From contig JBBDHG010000019.1 of the NCBI GenBank assembly GCA_037951165.1, forward strand, positions 4,984,001 through 5,048,000: a stretch of DNA of 64,000 nucleotides, given 5' to 3'. Position numbers and translations under genes: made by a program. The notes beneath the pieces are model-generated. The model saw only the letters and a program-made list of their open reading frames with translations. It did no database searches and was not told the DNA's origin. The DNA is from Lophius americanus. Taxonomy: Eukaryota > Chordata > Actinopteri > Lophiiformes > Lophiidae. Below, piece by piece: positions 44,751 through 59,147 of this stretch; position 1 is the stretch's first letter, and every line of letters begins with the position of its first letter.

Positions 44751-47700
44751 AAATCATCTGCTCTTGGATCTGTCAGAAGAGGGTCTACATACAAAGGTAA
44801 CAGTGCCAGTAAATGTCTCTTCTCCATGAGGTGGTTGTATATTATTACTCTCTATTACACTGTAACCATAATGATGGTATACGATAGGCAGACGAAGACA
44901 ATTAAATCGCGGGTTCAATTAATTGTGTTGCAATTAATCAACAGATAAGACTTGATGAATGTAACAAACCCAATCTGACATGCCTCCAGCCATGTGACGG
45001 ATACTATCGGCAAACCTACCCTATTGGAAAACTATCATTGTTGAGTTATAATGATTATCTATCCTGGCATTTAGCTTTATACAGATACTGGGTATATATC
45101 AAATACAAAGGCCTAGATTGAAAACAAATTGAACCCAAAATTGGAAATGAGAAAATACATCTTTATTGTCTTCATTTTAACATTTGATTTAATGTACCAT
45201 GCCAAAAAACATCGAAAATGTGTCTCTCATCACCAGCCAACCGAGTCAGCAACCTCTTGTGTTGCACTGAACATCTCATAGGGAGAAATTTTAGGTTTTT
45301 AACCATATTTCTGGTTTTAAACAAGATTGTAGAGCTCACAATCTTTATACTTGGAATTGTTCTCTGTGAGGTGCTTAGTAACAAGTTCCCTATGGGTATG
45401 TCCTGTGGATGTGTTCACCCAGCCCATTAACATTCTCACACACTATTGTATCCATAGCAGACAGGGCTTGGTATAGCGTTTAAAAAATGAGGATACAAGC
45501 ACCAAAGATTAGTCATCAGATTAACTGCATCCACCTCATATATGAACAGTCAGGTCATGAGAGTGCACACTTGTGTGAAGGCCTGCTCACAATGCCTGCA
45601 GTTTTAATATTCTTCTGCTTTTATCTCTAATAAATACTAATAGCGCCATTTTAGCATTGTACTCAAGGTTTTGCATCAATGTAGAGTAAATCTTTTATGC
45701 TAAACATTTGTTGAATATAAATACATATAAAAATAAAAATGATAGTGGTAATGGCATAATTGTTATCATTATGAAAATTACTTATTTTAACAACTGATAT
45801 GACAAGCTAATTCTATATAATTTATTTAAATATTATTTAATATTATATTTTACATGTCATATGGGATTACTTTCAATGATATTACACTGAATTTCTTTTT
45901 TAGAAATATTCAGAAATAAATGTATATTATATTAACATTCTTGTAAAATCATGAATTCATTAACACCTGACTGTTCTTGTAACTCTAATAAATACATGTA
46001 GCTACATTTTAATGTTGTGCCGGACCTTTGTAATACTAAATATAAAGAGGTTTTTAATATGCTGAATTATGCTATTTATAATATGAAATATGTTGGGGAT
46101 AATGACAATGGATAATGGGGATAATGTTTTTTTTTTCATATCATAACATCTAATCTTTAGATTATCATATCATTTCTTGTAATATTGTTTATTGCAGCTG
46201 CAACATCCTTTATGTCTTCCATTGTAGAGCATATAGGGATGGTTCATAACTAGTTTATTAAGTTGTTAACACTTCATTAATCATTAATAATGACTCATTA
46301 AATAAAAAAGGTGACAATGACAAGTTCTTGTACTGATGGTAATATAAGTTGGTTACAATAATTTATCAACGATTTATAAGGTGTTTAACATAATTAATTA
46401 GCTTAATCATGAATAATTCATAAATACTTCTTCGTTATAGAGTGGTATATATCTTAATTATCATCTATTCTTACTACCTGATGCTATTACTCTGTTAGTA
46501 ATGTTGTATTTATATATATATTTGTATTCAATATTATCTTTCATTGTTTTGTTTTTTTTAGTAATTCCATGACTTAATTGCTGCCTAGCATGGACCCAAA
46601 AGCTACAAAAGCCAGTCAAGGTGTCCTGATTAGACACTTAATGTAGACAAGATGTCGTGAGAAGAAAGTTTGATGTCATTATGATTCATCCTGATGAAAT
46701 GTCTTGCAGGGTGAAGAGGGACTGCAATATTAATGATGAGAAAGAGAAACATGTTCAATATGTAGAGGAAAGTATGTAAATAATTGAAAATGGCCCTTTG
46801 ACAAATTATCCCACGCTGAGAAAGCCCGTGCACATGCATCCTATATGAAGATGTTAGGGTGTTTAGAGCACTTGACGTTCCCACAAACACGGAGGGAGAT
46901 CATCCTTGTTGATGGAGGGGGTATTATTTTCTCAGATTCAGGAGAAAATCTCAGCTCATTGCCGTCAAGGTTAAATCTCCTCGTCTCCCTCACCTTTCCA
47001 GCGGTACGGTCCACATGATGACAAAGTACAAAGTCGTTAAATGCTGCTTCAATATTCATAGAGTTTTTAATAATGAATCCAGATTTAAGCTGCCTTCATT
47101 AGATGAGGAAGCTCGCTCCACTTTCTTGAAGCCAGTGGAGGCGGAAGAACAGGTGGAGGATGACAAGATATAAGAGAAGTGAATTTCTGTTTTTGGGATT
47201 CACTTGTTCTGCTGCGGCTATCCAAAGGACACTAGCATCTGCTAGTCTACTGCTCCTCCAAGCATGGATTAAGGTTAAGGTTCTTGTTGAGACAGTAAAG
47301 GATTTATTATTGAGACGAAATTATAAAAAACAAGAGCACAGGAAGCTGTTGAATTATGCATCAGCAGTTGTTACCCTGAAGTGAACCCCTGTCATCAACA
47401 ACAGGTTATGTGCAACATCAGCCATTTTTTAGCACTAATGGCACTAATATCACAAGTTTAGGTTTCTTTATGAGTATAGTGATGGCTTGAACAAACTAGA
47501 TTCATAGCATTACATATTTAGACTTTAACAGACATTTTTTTAGCATAAATTCAACATCCCCTTAGTTTAAAAATGAATTAAAGGATATTCCTCAGTGGTT
47601 CACACGTTAAGATTACGTCCGATTAAGACAATTATTGTCATTGAGAAACAGCCAATAGCTCAATTACTTGAATTTACTCACAGAGGTCTCTTTAAGCGGG

Positions 47701-48719
47701 ATGTAAATTAAGCCTTGAACTTATTTTTCTTTCCCACATTGTATAGAAGGCTTCAGAGAACAAATAAGAAAACACATATTGATTTTTGCGTGTTATTAAA
47801 TAAACATGGTTTCCAAAGAGGAAATAATCTACATTTTCTTCTCCCACAGCCCACCTTTGGCTCTCTCTATAATTAAATCTGTCAGCTGGCCTAAAGCAAC
47901 AAACCGTTTAACACAAGTAAGCAAATAAATATCAGACTGTTATGAGTTCAACCATCGCCGACAGCTATCATTTACCTGGTTTTTCAGTCTGGATCCTGAC
48001 GAATAAGGACAGTAACTCTCACATGGCTTTATGCAAATTCTTAGAATTATTTATTTGCACTTTACTGCAAATAAATAATAGATGTCATACAAATTAAGAC
48101 TATAGAAAAAGTTTGCGACACAAAACCTCTCAGGGTGGAAAATAAAATATAAGCCCGGTTCAACAAGACTGCTGTTTGTTCTGTCTCCAGTTCAACACCA
48201 CATCCCCTTGGCCCGCTTTCAATTACAACAGTTTTTGTAAAATTGTTAAAAAATGTATATATATATTGTATTAAAGTTCAGCAATGATAAGACATTGTTT
48301 TGAAAAACAATCACAGATCCATAAAAACAGTTGAAATCCATGTAGTCTGCATACCAGGCCCATGATTGGTTGTCGAGTAGATGCAAAATATACCAATAAT
48401 GTTTTTATTCTTTCCCATTTATGCACCACTATCAGGCTTAAAATGTAGTGGTCATGGAAAAAGTGGGGACATGTCATCATAGATTTCACAGGAGATGTAT
48501 TTCCCCAGTGTATACAATGACAGTAACAGTGGCATTTTCAGACTATTTTCACTATGGAAAAGGGTCTTCTGTTTTTGCATTTTCACACCTCTTGCTGTTA
48601 TCACGTGAACAAAACCGTATTCACATAAATGTCCTCTTAAACATGTTGCCTGGTTTTAGCTTCAGCTATCCACCTTACATTTGTATTCACTTAAAGTCAA
48701 TGTTCCAACTGGGAGGATA

Positions 48720-48862
48720 GCCCAAAGTAGACCCAGACCTTACTGGAGGGAATATCTATCTCATCAGGCATGGAAACGCCTCGGGATCCCCGAGTATGAG
48801 CTGGATAGTGTTGCTGAGGAGAGGGATGTCTGGTAATGCCCTTATTAGCCTGCTGCCACTGC
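48720..48862 (+). mobile_element. RTE/Rex3-type LINE 3' end
   Basis: TACTGGAGGGAATATCTATC, then CATGGAAACGCCTCGGGATC, GAGCTGGATAGTGTTGCTGA, GGAGAGGGATGTCTGG and CTGCTGCCACTGCG follow the well-known 3' coding end of teleost Rex3-like elements (W-x-x-Y-x-S-x-L-x-W-E-R-L-G-I-P type). About 140 bp, 5'-truncated. Confidence 0.7.
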
Positions 48863-49734
48863 GTGTCGGTGGTGGTGTTTTTGAAATAGCTTGAATTATC
48901 CTTTTGAATTTTCCTGACTAAAGCCTTCTTGATGTCACAAAAGTAAATACTGTAGAGAAGGTAGAAGTTGCTCGATGTTAAAATAGCTTTGCAAAGCCTG
49001 AACTGCAACTTACCCTATTAGGGGTCTTTCTTTCAGATCAGTTACACATTTGAGCTTGCAGTCTCTGTTTCCGTGAATGTTCTATGCTTTTTTTCCAGGC
49101 TTGGCTCTTGAGCTTCTCAGTCTGTCTCAGTTTATCTCCGACTCTAAGCACGCTATACACAAGCACAAGTGACACATTTCCACTTGTGCTGCTGCTGCTT
49201 GTGATAAATTGGCCTGAAGAAAAGCCTCTCTCTTTGCCTTCTGCTTATTAGGCTTTTGACACCTGGCAGTAAACAACGCTATTAGTGAGGAAAACATGCT
49301 TACACTGTGATAATCTAACCTCAGTGGACAAGGAGCATGGAGGGCGGCAGGCAATTCAGGCCTGAACCAGGTCCAGTCCAATATGATTTCTTTCAATGAC
49401 TGAGCTGTGTGATTGAATTTTTCTCTTCTGCTCCCCCCCCCCCCTTTTCTCTCTCTCTCCACTCAAGGTCAGCGACTCTTATTCTTACTTCCGGTACTCT
49501 GTTGATGCTTGACTTGAGACTTGACACCTGCGCTGGGGTCCAAAAAGCATCTTACATGCATCAACGCATTTTATCAGAGTAGCTACAGTATATGATAAAG
49601 AAACGTCCTTAATACATTAATTAGCGTCCAGCTGCCGTATTAGCTGGTTTGGCTAACGTTTCCAAAAGCTAAGTTAGTTAGCGAAGCTGTGTTCCATCAT
49701 GGCCAGCATGGTGGTGTCCACTTCTGGCCTCGGG

Positions 49735-49975
49735 GCCGTTCTATGTAGAGATTGCCTGTTCTCCCATTGTTTGTATGGGTTCTGATCAGGTACTACAGCT
49801 TTTCCCATAGCTTTAAAACATGCGATGTAGGTGAATTTGTGACTGGATTTGCCCGAAGGTTTGAGTCAGAGCATGACTGTGTTTTTGTCGCTATGTGTGT
49901 CAGATCTGTGATGAACAAACTGGCAGCATGTCCAGGGTCTACCCCAAATCTCGCCCAAAGTCAGCTGGAATTGTG
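49735..49975 (+). mobile_element. diverged SINE-like repeat
   Basis: TGCCTGTTCTCCCATTGTTT, then GTATGGGTTCTGATCAGGTA, CTGTGATGAACAAACTGGCA, GCATGTCCAGGGTCTACCCC and CGCCCAAAGTCAGCTGG are the body and end of the family at 9581-9882. The Pol III head is not recognisable. Confidence 0.55.
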
Positions 49976-50269
49976 TAAATGCTGCTTTAATGAAACTCTT
50001 AGGAATTATAATTTTACCACTGAAGCAGGAGGTGCTTCAACACTAATTCTGTCTGCAAATGATCTTTTCGAATTAGTGCCTGACTAAAGAGCACCTCCGG
50101 CTAATCTAATAAAACCTGTTTTCCTGGCCATTAAATGTGACACCAGTCCCAGCAAGAGCTCCTCCCTCTGGGTTAGTTACAGATTATCTGTGTGTATGTG
50201 TCAGTGTCTGGTGGCTATTTTTTCATTCATATTATATGAACCACCTTTGTCATCCTCTGGCATGTAAGT

Positions 50270-50560
50270 GATATTGATCCCAGCGTGATTGTATCCAGGT
50301 CTTTTGCCACTCAGCAGTTTACCAGGCAGCCCTGTGAGGGAGCAGGCCTGCATATGGGCGTGGGTTCTGATTATCCCGAGCTTGCTGCATTTTGCCGGGG
50401 TTATTTTTAGCTTCGAAAGATTGTTGCCAGCTTTTCTCTGGGAGGCGGCGTGGATCTGGCTTTTCTGGCAGAAAGGCCTTGGAGCTATTGGAGCTGGAGG
50501 AAATAGAACAAAGGACCGACAGAGGAGACGGTCGACGCATTGACTTGAGTGTCAGTGGAG
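50270..50560. other. repeat-free GC-richer intronic block
   Basis: More complex and GC-rich than its neighbours. Includes TTATTTTTAG at 50401-50410, a match to the MEF2 consensus. No coding motif in the overlapping frames. Candidate regulatory DNA only. Confidence 0.2.
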
Positions 50561-51922
50561 GATGATTTTATTTTGCCAACAGTGCAGTCAGAGAAGATTT
50601 AGGATGATAAACTCAATGCAAAGATCATTCAGGTGTTGTATTTGTTTATTTCTTTGGATGCTGCGCTGTAGCACATCGTCCTAAGAACCAGCAATTGGAG
50701 ACCTCGGTGATGGGAGCCTAACGATGCAGTTTCTAGGAAGTCAGCACTATAAAATCCTGAATTGCTATTAAGTTACCTCACAGGAAGTTCACGAAGGAAA
50801 CTGGAAACTTTCCAGAAGGTCACTCTCACCTTGCTAGGTAACACATCTCAATCACACACAGAAATGCTCGTTTGGAGCTGCATGGTAAGCTTATTTTTTA
50901 GAAGTCCTTTCTCTCAGCTTTGTCCTTGAGGCAGATGGTTACATCATTCCTCTTTTGGAACCTGAAACGCAGCATGCGTTTGTCCATTGGTGTGTAAAAA
51001 TTATGAGTAGATTCTACTTTTCCATCTCCATAAGGTGCTATCAACACAGATTCTGAGAAGAATGATATATGAAATGATTCCTTCTCCATTAAAAGTATGT
51101 TCTAACAAATGGTTTCATCTCTCCAGTCTGTACATCAAGTTTTTCCAAATAGTGTGCCATGACCCTTGCTAGTGTAAGTACACTTTAAATATATATTTAT
51201 TTCTTACATTAAATTATGTTAAATTGAAAGTATTTTAAATACATAATATATAACATATAATAATAATATATATAATACATATAAAAATATATTATTTTTA
51301 AATCAACCATTCTCTTTTAATACTGAGTGATATTTGTCCTAAACAGGGATAAAATATTGTCAGATTTGTGCAGTAATAAGGAAACTTAGTTTTTTTACTA
51401 TTTCTGTTTTGAATTTCTGGGTTTTTTGGAGGTACATGCGTGAACGTTTTAGAAAAGATTTAAACATTTTCCAAAGCAGTTTTTTTGCTGTGAGGTATAT
51501 TCATGCATTGTTAAAAGAAAACTGTTGATGAGGTTAAAAATAAATAGTAAACATTGTTAGATTAGGTGTTTTTGAGTCTAACTTATTAATTTGAGTTCTA
51601 AACAAGTAATTGAATTTATTTTTACCTGTTAAAGTAATTTTTCGAGTTCATCCAACAATTTTCTTTTTACAGTGAAGGCTACTGTAGGTGGGTTGCGATG
51701 AATCATTTAAAATGCTATGCAATACTTGTGATGAAAGACAGGATCATAACCATGCCAACCAAGTGTTCTCTCATTGTTTTCTGTCAGTTTCATAGTTTTC
51801 AGAGTTAATTTTCTAAATTTTGCAACTAATGTTGATTGAGCTATTTCACTCATCTCATTTTAATGAGATTTTTTTTTATGTTTGTTGTATATTTTGTAGC
51901 ATATATATTGAGCTACTTAATG

Positions 51923-51928
<6 letters not shown>

Positions 51929-51970
<42 letters not shown>
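51929..51970. repeat. (AT)n microsatellite
   Basis: About 20 AT units. Confidence 0.95.
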
Positions 51971-51974
<4 letters not shown>

Positions 51975-54584
51975 GTACATATGTCGATCCCAGCAATGAG
52001 ATCAGCTGGGATGGATTATAATTAACTCTTCAGAATGCATGTGGTGAAAGAAAGGCAAATGACCTGATTCAACCTTCAAATGATATTTAGTCTGGATTGT
52101 CTCAGGATGTGGGCCAAGTAATTCACCTGCACTTTATTTTTGTTGGACGTTTGAAAATAAGGGAGTACTTCATCTTAGTCTTATATGTCGATCAGGATAA
52201 AAGGGTAAGATTGGCCACTGAAAATGGTCAGGTGTCTAATTGGTCCGTGACGTTCTTAAGTTTAGGAATGACTGCTCTGCTTGCTCTTTTTCACTGTACT
52301 CCTCCATCTGACCATGGTAGCTGACTCAGAGAGACGTTCTTTGACAATCCCGATGGATAGACTGTTGGCATCTATGTTGTTTTTTTTTCTATGGGACACA
52401 GGTTTACTAGTGACAGGTGGTCTAGTCTGAGTCATGGTCAATGATACGAAAAAAACTAAATTAAATTAACATATTGTGATTATTGCCGGTGGAGATGAAG
52501 TAGACGAAGAGGGAGGAAGAGTTTGGAGATTTTAAAGAGAAAAAATGGAGGGGAAAATGGACCAAAAATGAAAAAAAAATGTACGGCAAATTACGTTCAA
52601 GAGGAGGGAGGTGTTGGTCTGAAGAAAAACCTTTCCAGTGGGAAAGATGGAGACAAAAGGAAATTGGCTTCCCATCCATTCAGTAACATTTAGCTTTCTC
52701 TCTCCATCTTCTCCTTTCTGTCCACTCAGTTCATTTACATTTACATTACACACAGCTGGAGTTGATTTGGTGGGGAGTGATGGATGGCGAGGTTCTGATG
52801 CTGTTTATAGAATTGGGCTCAGGGGGTTAGCCGTGTCAGCAGTTTGCAAGGTGACGAGCATAGTTTGATACAATATGCTTTGTTCGTTAGTAGGTAAATT
52901 GCTCGCTGTAGGGATGTCACATCTATTTATGAGATATCAGGGTTTGATGCCCGTTGCTTGTCGCAGTAAGTCGCTAGTTAGCACATCCAACACAAGTCTT
53001 GTGATGTAACATAAAGGCCTGCAGTTGTTTCTTACTCAAGTATTTTATGCCTTTTAAGTGGAAAGAATTTGTCCCATCATACGAACCTCCATGCATTAGT
53101 CTACCGTACTATTTTTTAATTAGAGAAAGAGCCTATATTATCCAATAATAGCCCCAAATTACATAAAAAACATTAAATGTGTGTATAATCATCACATTTT
53201 CCATAAAGTGATGCGTCAACGGCCTAAAATTGCTCATCCCGACAGGATTAATAACACTGGCTGCATCTCTGACACACAATAATAACCCAGACTGCCCTTT
53301 GAAAACTAATGCTGTAAAAAAAAGAGAGAGAGAGCATCCATGTGTGATAGCAGATGGCCATTTACGCTTAAAAAAAACCCTCTGATATCAAATAACTGCT
53401 GATAAGAAAAAGACAACATATTGTTTAAAACAGTATGGTTCCCCTGTTGTGTATGTCATTTTATAAACGGCTAAAGCTCATCATGGTTTCGTTTGCACAC
53501 TTTGTTGGGAGAAGCCAGAAGCAGTCAGTTTGTATAATTTTTATTAATTAATAAATGTTTTTGTTGTTGTTTACGCACCAACAAATGTACAGCCAAAGCC
53601 GTGAGCTGAAACACATTTCAGACAGCAAATACATTTTTTCATTGAATGTTCCGTTACGGTTCTCAGGTTTCCCCACTCAGATCCAGCCATTATTGAGCAG
53701 TCAGCTTGTAAAGAGGTTAAATATTGCTGCTCAGGTAGACAAGGTAAAAGCCTCCAAGTCCATGTAGCGTATCTCATGAGAAGACGCACCCTGCTCACAG
53801 TCACATGCACAGGGTATTACAAATGTAGATATGCATCGTTGCATCAAGAAAATGAAGACAAAGGACGTTGGAAGATGTGCTGTGACAGCGCTGGGAGGAG
53901 GGTACAAAAATGTATTCATAAAACGCCAGCAGTAGTAAGAGAGGCATGTAAACCTAAATGGTGGATCAATCAGCAAACAGGTTGGTTTCAAACGGATGAC
54001 CTTTTTGTTGTGACACCCACAAGAAGGTCCCAAACACCTGTTCAACTCACTAATGCAATGAAGTTTCATGAGTATCACTAAACTAGCATGTAGGTTGGTC
54101 ATGCAATAAACCCATATTAATAGTATTTCTTAATAGGGGTCCCAGAAAAAAAACAGTACACCAACATATATCAGAAAACAAAAATATGAGTGATACATAT
54201 TGCTTTATATTTTTATGAAAACTAGTACCTTTCAATAGTCATTGTAATCCGTGAAGGTTGAATCTGAAGCAAAATAAAGTTAAGTTGCCTTTAAAATACA
54301 AATCATACTCGGACATGGACATAGAACCTGACAAACAACGTGTCTGAGTATTCTTCAGCCTTACAGGATTGTTGACTTTGAAATAGGAGATCGGATCAAT
54401 GACTGGACCACAAATAGCCTATATTATGTGAATAGAAAAAAACCATACCCAGGGCTACGATGTCGTCCCCCAGAGCAAAGGTATACTACTGAAAATATTG
54501 CAAATCTACTGGTTTGCACAAGCAATTCCCCTTATCGAATACCTTAAAATGATTGTGATGCTATTTCCCAAAAAGTGTTTTTCG

Positions 54585-54745
54585 CAAAAAAGTTCCCCAT
54601 AGTGAGTAAAATATGAACTATTATAGTAACATGTGATGTATATAAAGTATAGATCTTCTCAAGTAGATTCATATGAACCGAATTTGGACTAATCCAGACC
54701 ACCGGTTGATAGATAATGGCCAAAAAATTTGGAGACATAACGTAT
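54585..54745 (+). repeat. copy of the TTTGGACTAAATTGGACC repeat family
   Basis: GTTCCCCATAGTGAGTAAAA, TATGAACTATTATAGTAACA, TAGATCTTCTCAAGTAGATT and CGAATTTGGACTAATCCAGA, then GGTTGATAGATAATGGCC. The same order and strand as the 27-kb units. A single unit. Confidence 0.65.
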
Positions 54746-55499
54746 AAAATCTGTAATTATAACCCCGACTATTATAGATATAATATTTACGATGAGTCCA
54801 AGAAGGAAGTTATCCCAAAATCAAATATGTTAACATATTTATGTTAGCATTAATATGCTATTGTGTTTCAGCTGAGAATAATTCCATGTCTTCTTTTAGG
54901 GTGATTCATAAGTTGTGAAATAACTGCTTTTCGTATTTGTTTTATTTGTGTAAATGTATGTATGCCTCAGAGAGATCAACAATATTTGTCTCTAATGTGG
55001 TACTTGCTGTCACTCTGGGTTGAAAACACAGCTACTATTGATTTCATTCAATTGAATTAGATATAAAGAGATTTTTTTGTAAGCAATAAAACAATCATTG
55101 TTGGGTTTTCAACAAATTAATCAAAAATCCTCAGAAAGTAGTCTGAATAGGAAATAAATGGTAAATTTTTTGAGCACAACTTTGCAGTATAATGCAAAAT
55201 ATATTGCAAATACCCTGCAATACACAGAGTTCTGAACTTCTTAGGCAGTGATTTATATTTCCTGAAGTCAGTATGACAGGAGCAAAGGAGGTCAGGTGAC
55301 ATAACAGCAACAAAGTCAGGAATTACATCACAGTCCTCAAAACAGCACATCTGGACTACACTGCTTTGACTGCAGTGTGGACTGATCTGATACAAGATGT
55401 GTGAAATCCCCTATAATCATCTATGAATATGATTGGTTGTAGAACACCTTTTCCATCCTCATTATTATATCTACTGTGTCCAGCTATGCTGTCTATTTC

Positions 55500-55900
55500 A
55501 GGTGCGTCCCACTCTTCCGGAGATTAACATGTCAGATTCAGGAATCGTCAGCACTCCATGGGCGGCCACTCGACGGCAGTGACTGATGTCTCTGTCCGTT
55601 TCATAAAAATACACTAACTGCCACACATGCATACCACTTTACATAAACGCATACATTCACATACCTACACCCACACACTGACAGCTGGGGTGTCGCTCTC
55701 TTGGCTCAGCACTCTGACTAGCCCACGAAAGAAAGTGGACAGGCAGGAGCTGTGAGCCAGGACACAGGGACACGGAGTCCATTTCTCACTTCAAATAATG
55801 GGCCACATGTGAAGCATCATTTCAGTGCCAATTAGATTGGATGGTAATTATCCCGGCGCAAGTCAGTCATCAGAGAGGGAGCGACTACAGAGGTTGTTGA
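55500..55900. other. GC-richer intronic block with homeodomain-like sites
   Basis: No transposon recognised. CCAATTAGATTGGATGGTAA followed by TTATCCCGGCG (about 55829-55858) contains two TAAT-type cores close together, in a compositionally distinct stretch. Candidate enhancer only. Confidence 0.2.
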
Positions 55901-56119
55901 ATCAAATAAGAGACAGAGATGTTGGAGTTAGTGTATTGAATGTTCTATATACCACAACTTGACTAAACGTTTACTTTTCTGTATTAAAACTATACTTTTC
56001 TGTCTTCTTTGACAGCAGGGTTATATCCTCAAAAAGTCCCCAATCCCCTGCATGGTACAAGCAGCCCCCTTGAATGAGCTCTTCAAATTAAATTAAATGA
56101 GTTCTGTCCACAGTATTTC

Positions 56120-56255
56120 TTGTAAAAAAAATCTCCCCCTAGTGAATTAAATATGAACAGTGAGAGTAAAATACAATATTTACAAGTTAGATCTGTTCAA
56201 CTGGATCCATATTCACCATATCTGGAATGTATTTGACTAAGGGTTTGGAAGTTAA
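56120..56255 (+). repeat. copy of the TTTGGACTAAATTGGACC repeat family (diverged)
   Basis: ATCTCCCCCTAGTGAATTAA, then TATGAACAGTGAGAGTAAAA, TAGATCTGTTCAACTGGATC and TATCTGGAATGTATTTGACT. The front half fits well, the TTTGGACTAAA half is degraded. Confidence 0.5.
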
Positions 56256-58046
56256 TAACAAAAATTGTTTGATTTTTTGTGAAAAGAATATGATTATTAG
56301 ACCTGTCTCTCAAGTGCACACTAGTATTTTCACTTGCTGATGCTTTCAGTAAATTGTGCTGATAATACTTCCTATACAGGATTTTTACTTGTAGTGTAGT
56401 GGGTTATACTTTTTTTCCCACCACTGACTGTTTCTGTTTTATGAAAAGGATACCTTCCTTGCGGCTAATTATTTAAATTTTTGTTTTTCTAGTGCAATCG
56501 GGAATAGTAATTGTAGCCATCTTAAAACATTGACACTTTGCCTGGAGAGATGATTATAATTTAAAAAAAAAAAACAAAGGAAATTTGTGGAGGGAAAATT
56601 TCACTTTTTATCAGCATTTTAATTTCATATCATTATATTTAAATAACTAAATAATAACAAACATACACAATATGAACATAGTGTCATTTGAGGTATAATA
56701 AGTATGTTATTACACAAATAATAACAATTTAAAATTCATATTAATAACCTGATAATACATTTGATATATACAAATAATATACATATTATTTGCAAAAACA
56801 AGTATATATTACCAGAAAAATGATTAACCATTTTGATAATTTCGTAATAATGTTACGGTCACCATCATAATCTAGGTTGTATACCATATGAGATTGAAAG
56901 AGAAAAATTTCTTTACTTTAGTAGCAACCGTTATATTTGACATTTAAACATTTTTCGAGAAACGAGGACAGAGTAAAGATCACTCCATCCCGGCCTCCCC
57001 GTGGCACAACTGCATTCATCATTATTATTATAAATATGTATTATTGATGACTGCCTGTAGTATCCATAAACAAACAACACTGTTTTACGGTTGGTTAAAC
57101 GTCTTTATTGTACGGAATGGGACATGTTAGAAAATCTCATGAGGAAAAGTGCTGTAGGATAGTTGAAGGAGACCGTTTTTTGTGATTTTTTGTATTTCAC
57201 CCATCCATAATTTAGAGCAGTAATATAAGAGTCATAAAAATATCTCTGGTGTATATTAAATTGAATCAAACTGAATATATAAAATAGGACAGATAGCTGC
57301 AGGAAATGCTTATTTTTCTCTCAAACTCTGTTACTTTTTGAAAAGCCATATAGATAGGCAAATATCCAAGCCTCTAGATTAATAATAATTTCTAAAAATA
57401 ATTATGCTAATATTTAAGCACTGTGATGCACCCCGAGTGTTTGAGATCCCTCCACAGTTTTTATCTTCTCTATTATAATTTTGCCTCAGCCTCAGCCTCA
57501 GCCTTCCACTGTCTCAATCTGTCTCTCTCTGGTTTTGAAATGCTGCTAAACCATGGATGACCTACATGTCCTCTTTTCATTTTCTTTTCCTATTAGTGCT
57601 GGCTTTGACATTTGCCAGCTCAACCTCACCAAGTGCAACATGTGTTTGCTCTATATTATGCAACGTATATGCTATCTATGTAAAAGCACTTTGTGTAAAT
57701 CTAATAATACATGTTTAAAATGTTACACTGACACCACAAGTTTAATGAAACATATCAATCAATCACATTTATACAGTTTGACACATTGTAGGTCAGTGAG
57801 TAAATGTCAAAGCTCTGTAAGAGAAGCCTTTCAACATATTAAGGGACATAATTTCAGTAGGGGATTCCCACACAAACTTTGACTTCTGGCCCACATGGTT
57901 GCAATATCCCTCTGTCCCTGTAGAGGTGATTAAGTGAATATATCATTTTACAAATTGAATGTCGATGTTGCTCGCATTATATGAATTTTTATTCTGTTAA
58001 AGAACTAAATTATTGGAATTAGAATGTCAGTGTGTTAAGTAAAGTA

Positions 58047-58065
58047 AGCATAACTTGGTTATGCT
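58047..58065. repeat. perfect 8-bp hairpin
   Basis: AGCATAAC-TTG-GTTATGCT. Short, may be chance. Confidence 0.5.
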
Positions 58066-59085
58066 AACTAACTCTGTTTAGTGCATGCAACATAAATGTG
58101 ATAATAATAATTGCATTTCGTGGAAATTTTTGTTTAAAATTACGTCTTCGAAAACTTAAATAAGGGAGTGTAATTGCACTAATCAAAAGTAAGAAGTTCT
58201 GGGAATACATATTTGTATTTTGTAAATTCCATATACTGTAACTGTGCTTTGTACATGCCACATAATTGTGTTCAGTAGCAGGATATTTGAAACATAACTT
58301 TGTTTAGCCAGCTCATCGTAGCTGATTACTTATCTGAACTTCTGGACCATTTGTTCAACCTACTTTTGTGGATCTGGTTGACCGAAGTTAACTTACTTTT
58401 CAATTGAGTTAAGTTAAACTAATGTTATTTATTCCTTTTATTTCTTAGACTGTAACAAACATCTAGTTGAGTAGAAATGCACTTATATTCGCTATGAAGA
58501 TATGTATACTGTGGCGTGTTTGATATTTTAAGTAAAAGAATAACAGGCAGGGTATGACCTCTGAACCAGGAAGTGGTCTTTACTTAACAAAACTCAACTG
58601 TTAACATTTTACATTTAACATACCTGCACCAGGCAGATGTCATTGACTGTAACAGCAATCCAACTCATGGTACAACGGTATCCAAAAAGACCATCCCTCA
58701 AGGCATGCTGGGGAAACTCCACCTACATAGTACCAAAGACGCTACATCCTGAATTAATTTGACATTTTAATGCTTTGCCGCTGTGTCCGCTCCAGTTACA
58801 CTGCTAGAGCCTGACCTGTGCTTGCGTGAGACGGGATTCCATGTGTGGCATTGTTTATGTTAGCTTTTGATGCCTGCAAATGATCTCAAATAAGCTGTAT
58901 GTAATGCAAACTATGTCAGTGTGACAGATGAGATGGGGATGAGGTTTGGTTCTGTATTATGGTCTTAACGCGCCTACCGGCTCACTAATACTGACGTCAC
59001 ATCGCACAGAGAGAGAGCATTAACCTCCTGAACGGGGTTCCTATGAGATTATTGTGACTTCACTCCTGACCCTGTTTTCTGTTTG

Positions 59086-59087
<2 letters not shown>

Positions 59088-59120
<33 letters not shown>

Positions 59121-59147
59121 CTCTCGCTCTCTCGCTCTCTCGCTCTC
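59088..59147. repeat. (CT)n microsatellite
   Basis: About 15 CT units, then a CTCTCTCG-type eight-base pattern repeated several times. Confidence 0.95.

Noticed and set aside
53731..54102. Overlapping frames of 101 and 123 codons on opposite strands
   Set aside because: Neither shows a known motif, and overlap on both strands is typical of random open frames.
57553..57882. Frame of 109 codons with a zinc-finger-like CLKCYTDTTSLMKHINQSH segment
   Set aside because: Spacing (C-x2-C-x9-H-x4-H) does not fit the C2H2 consensus, the linker and aromatic residues are missing, and the rest is low-information AT-rich translation. Probably chance.
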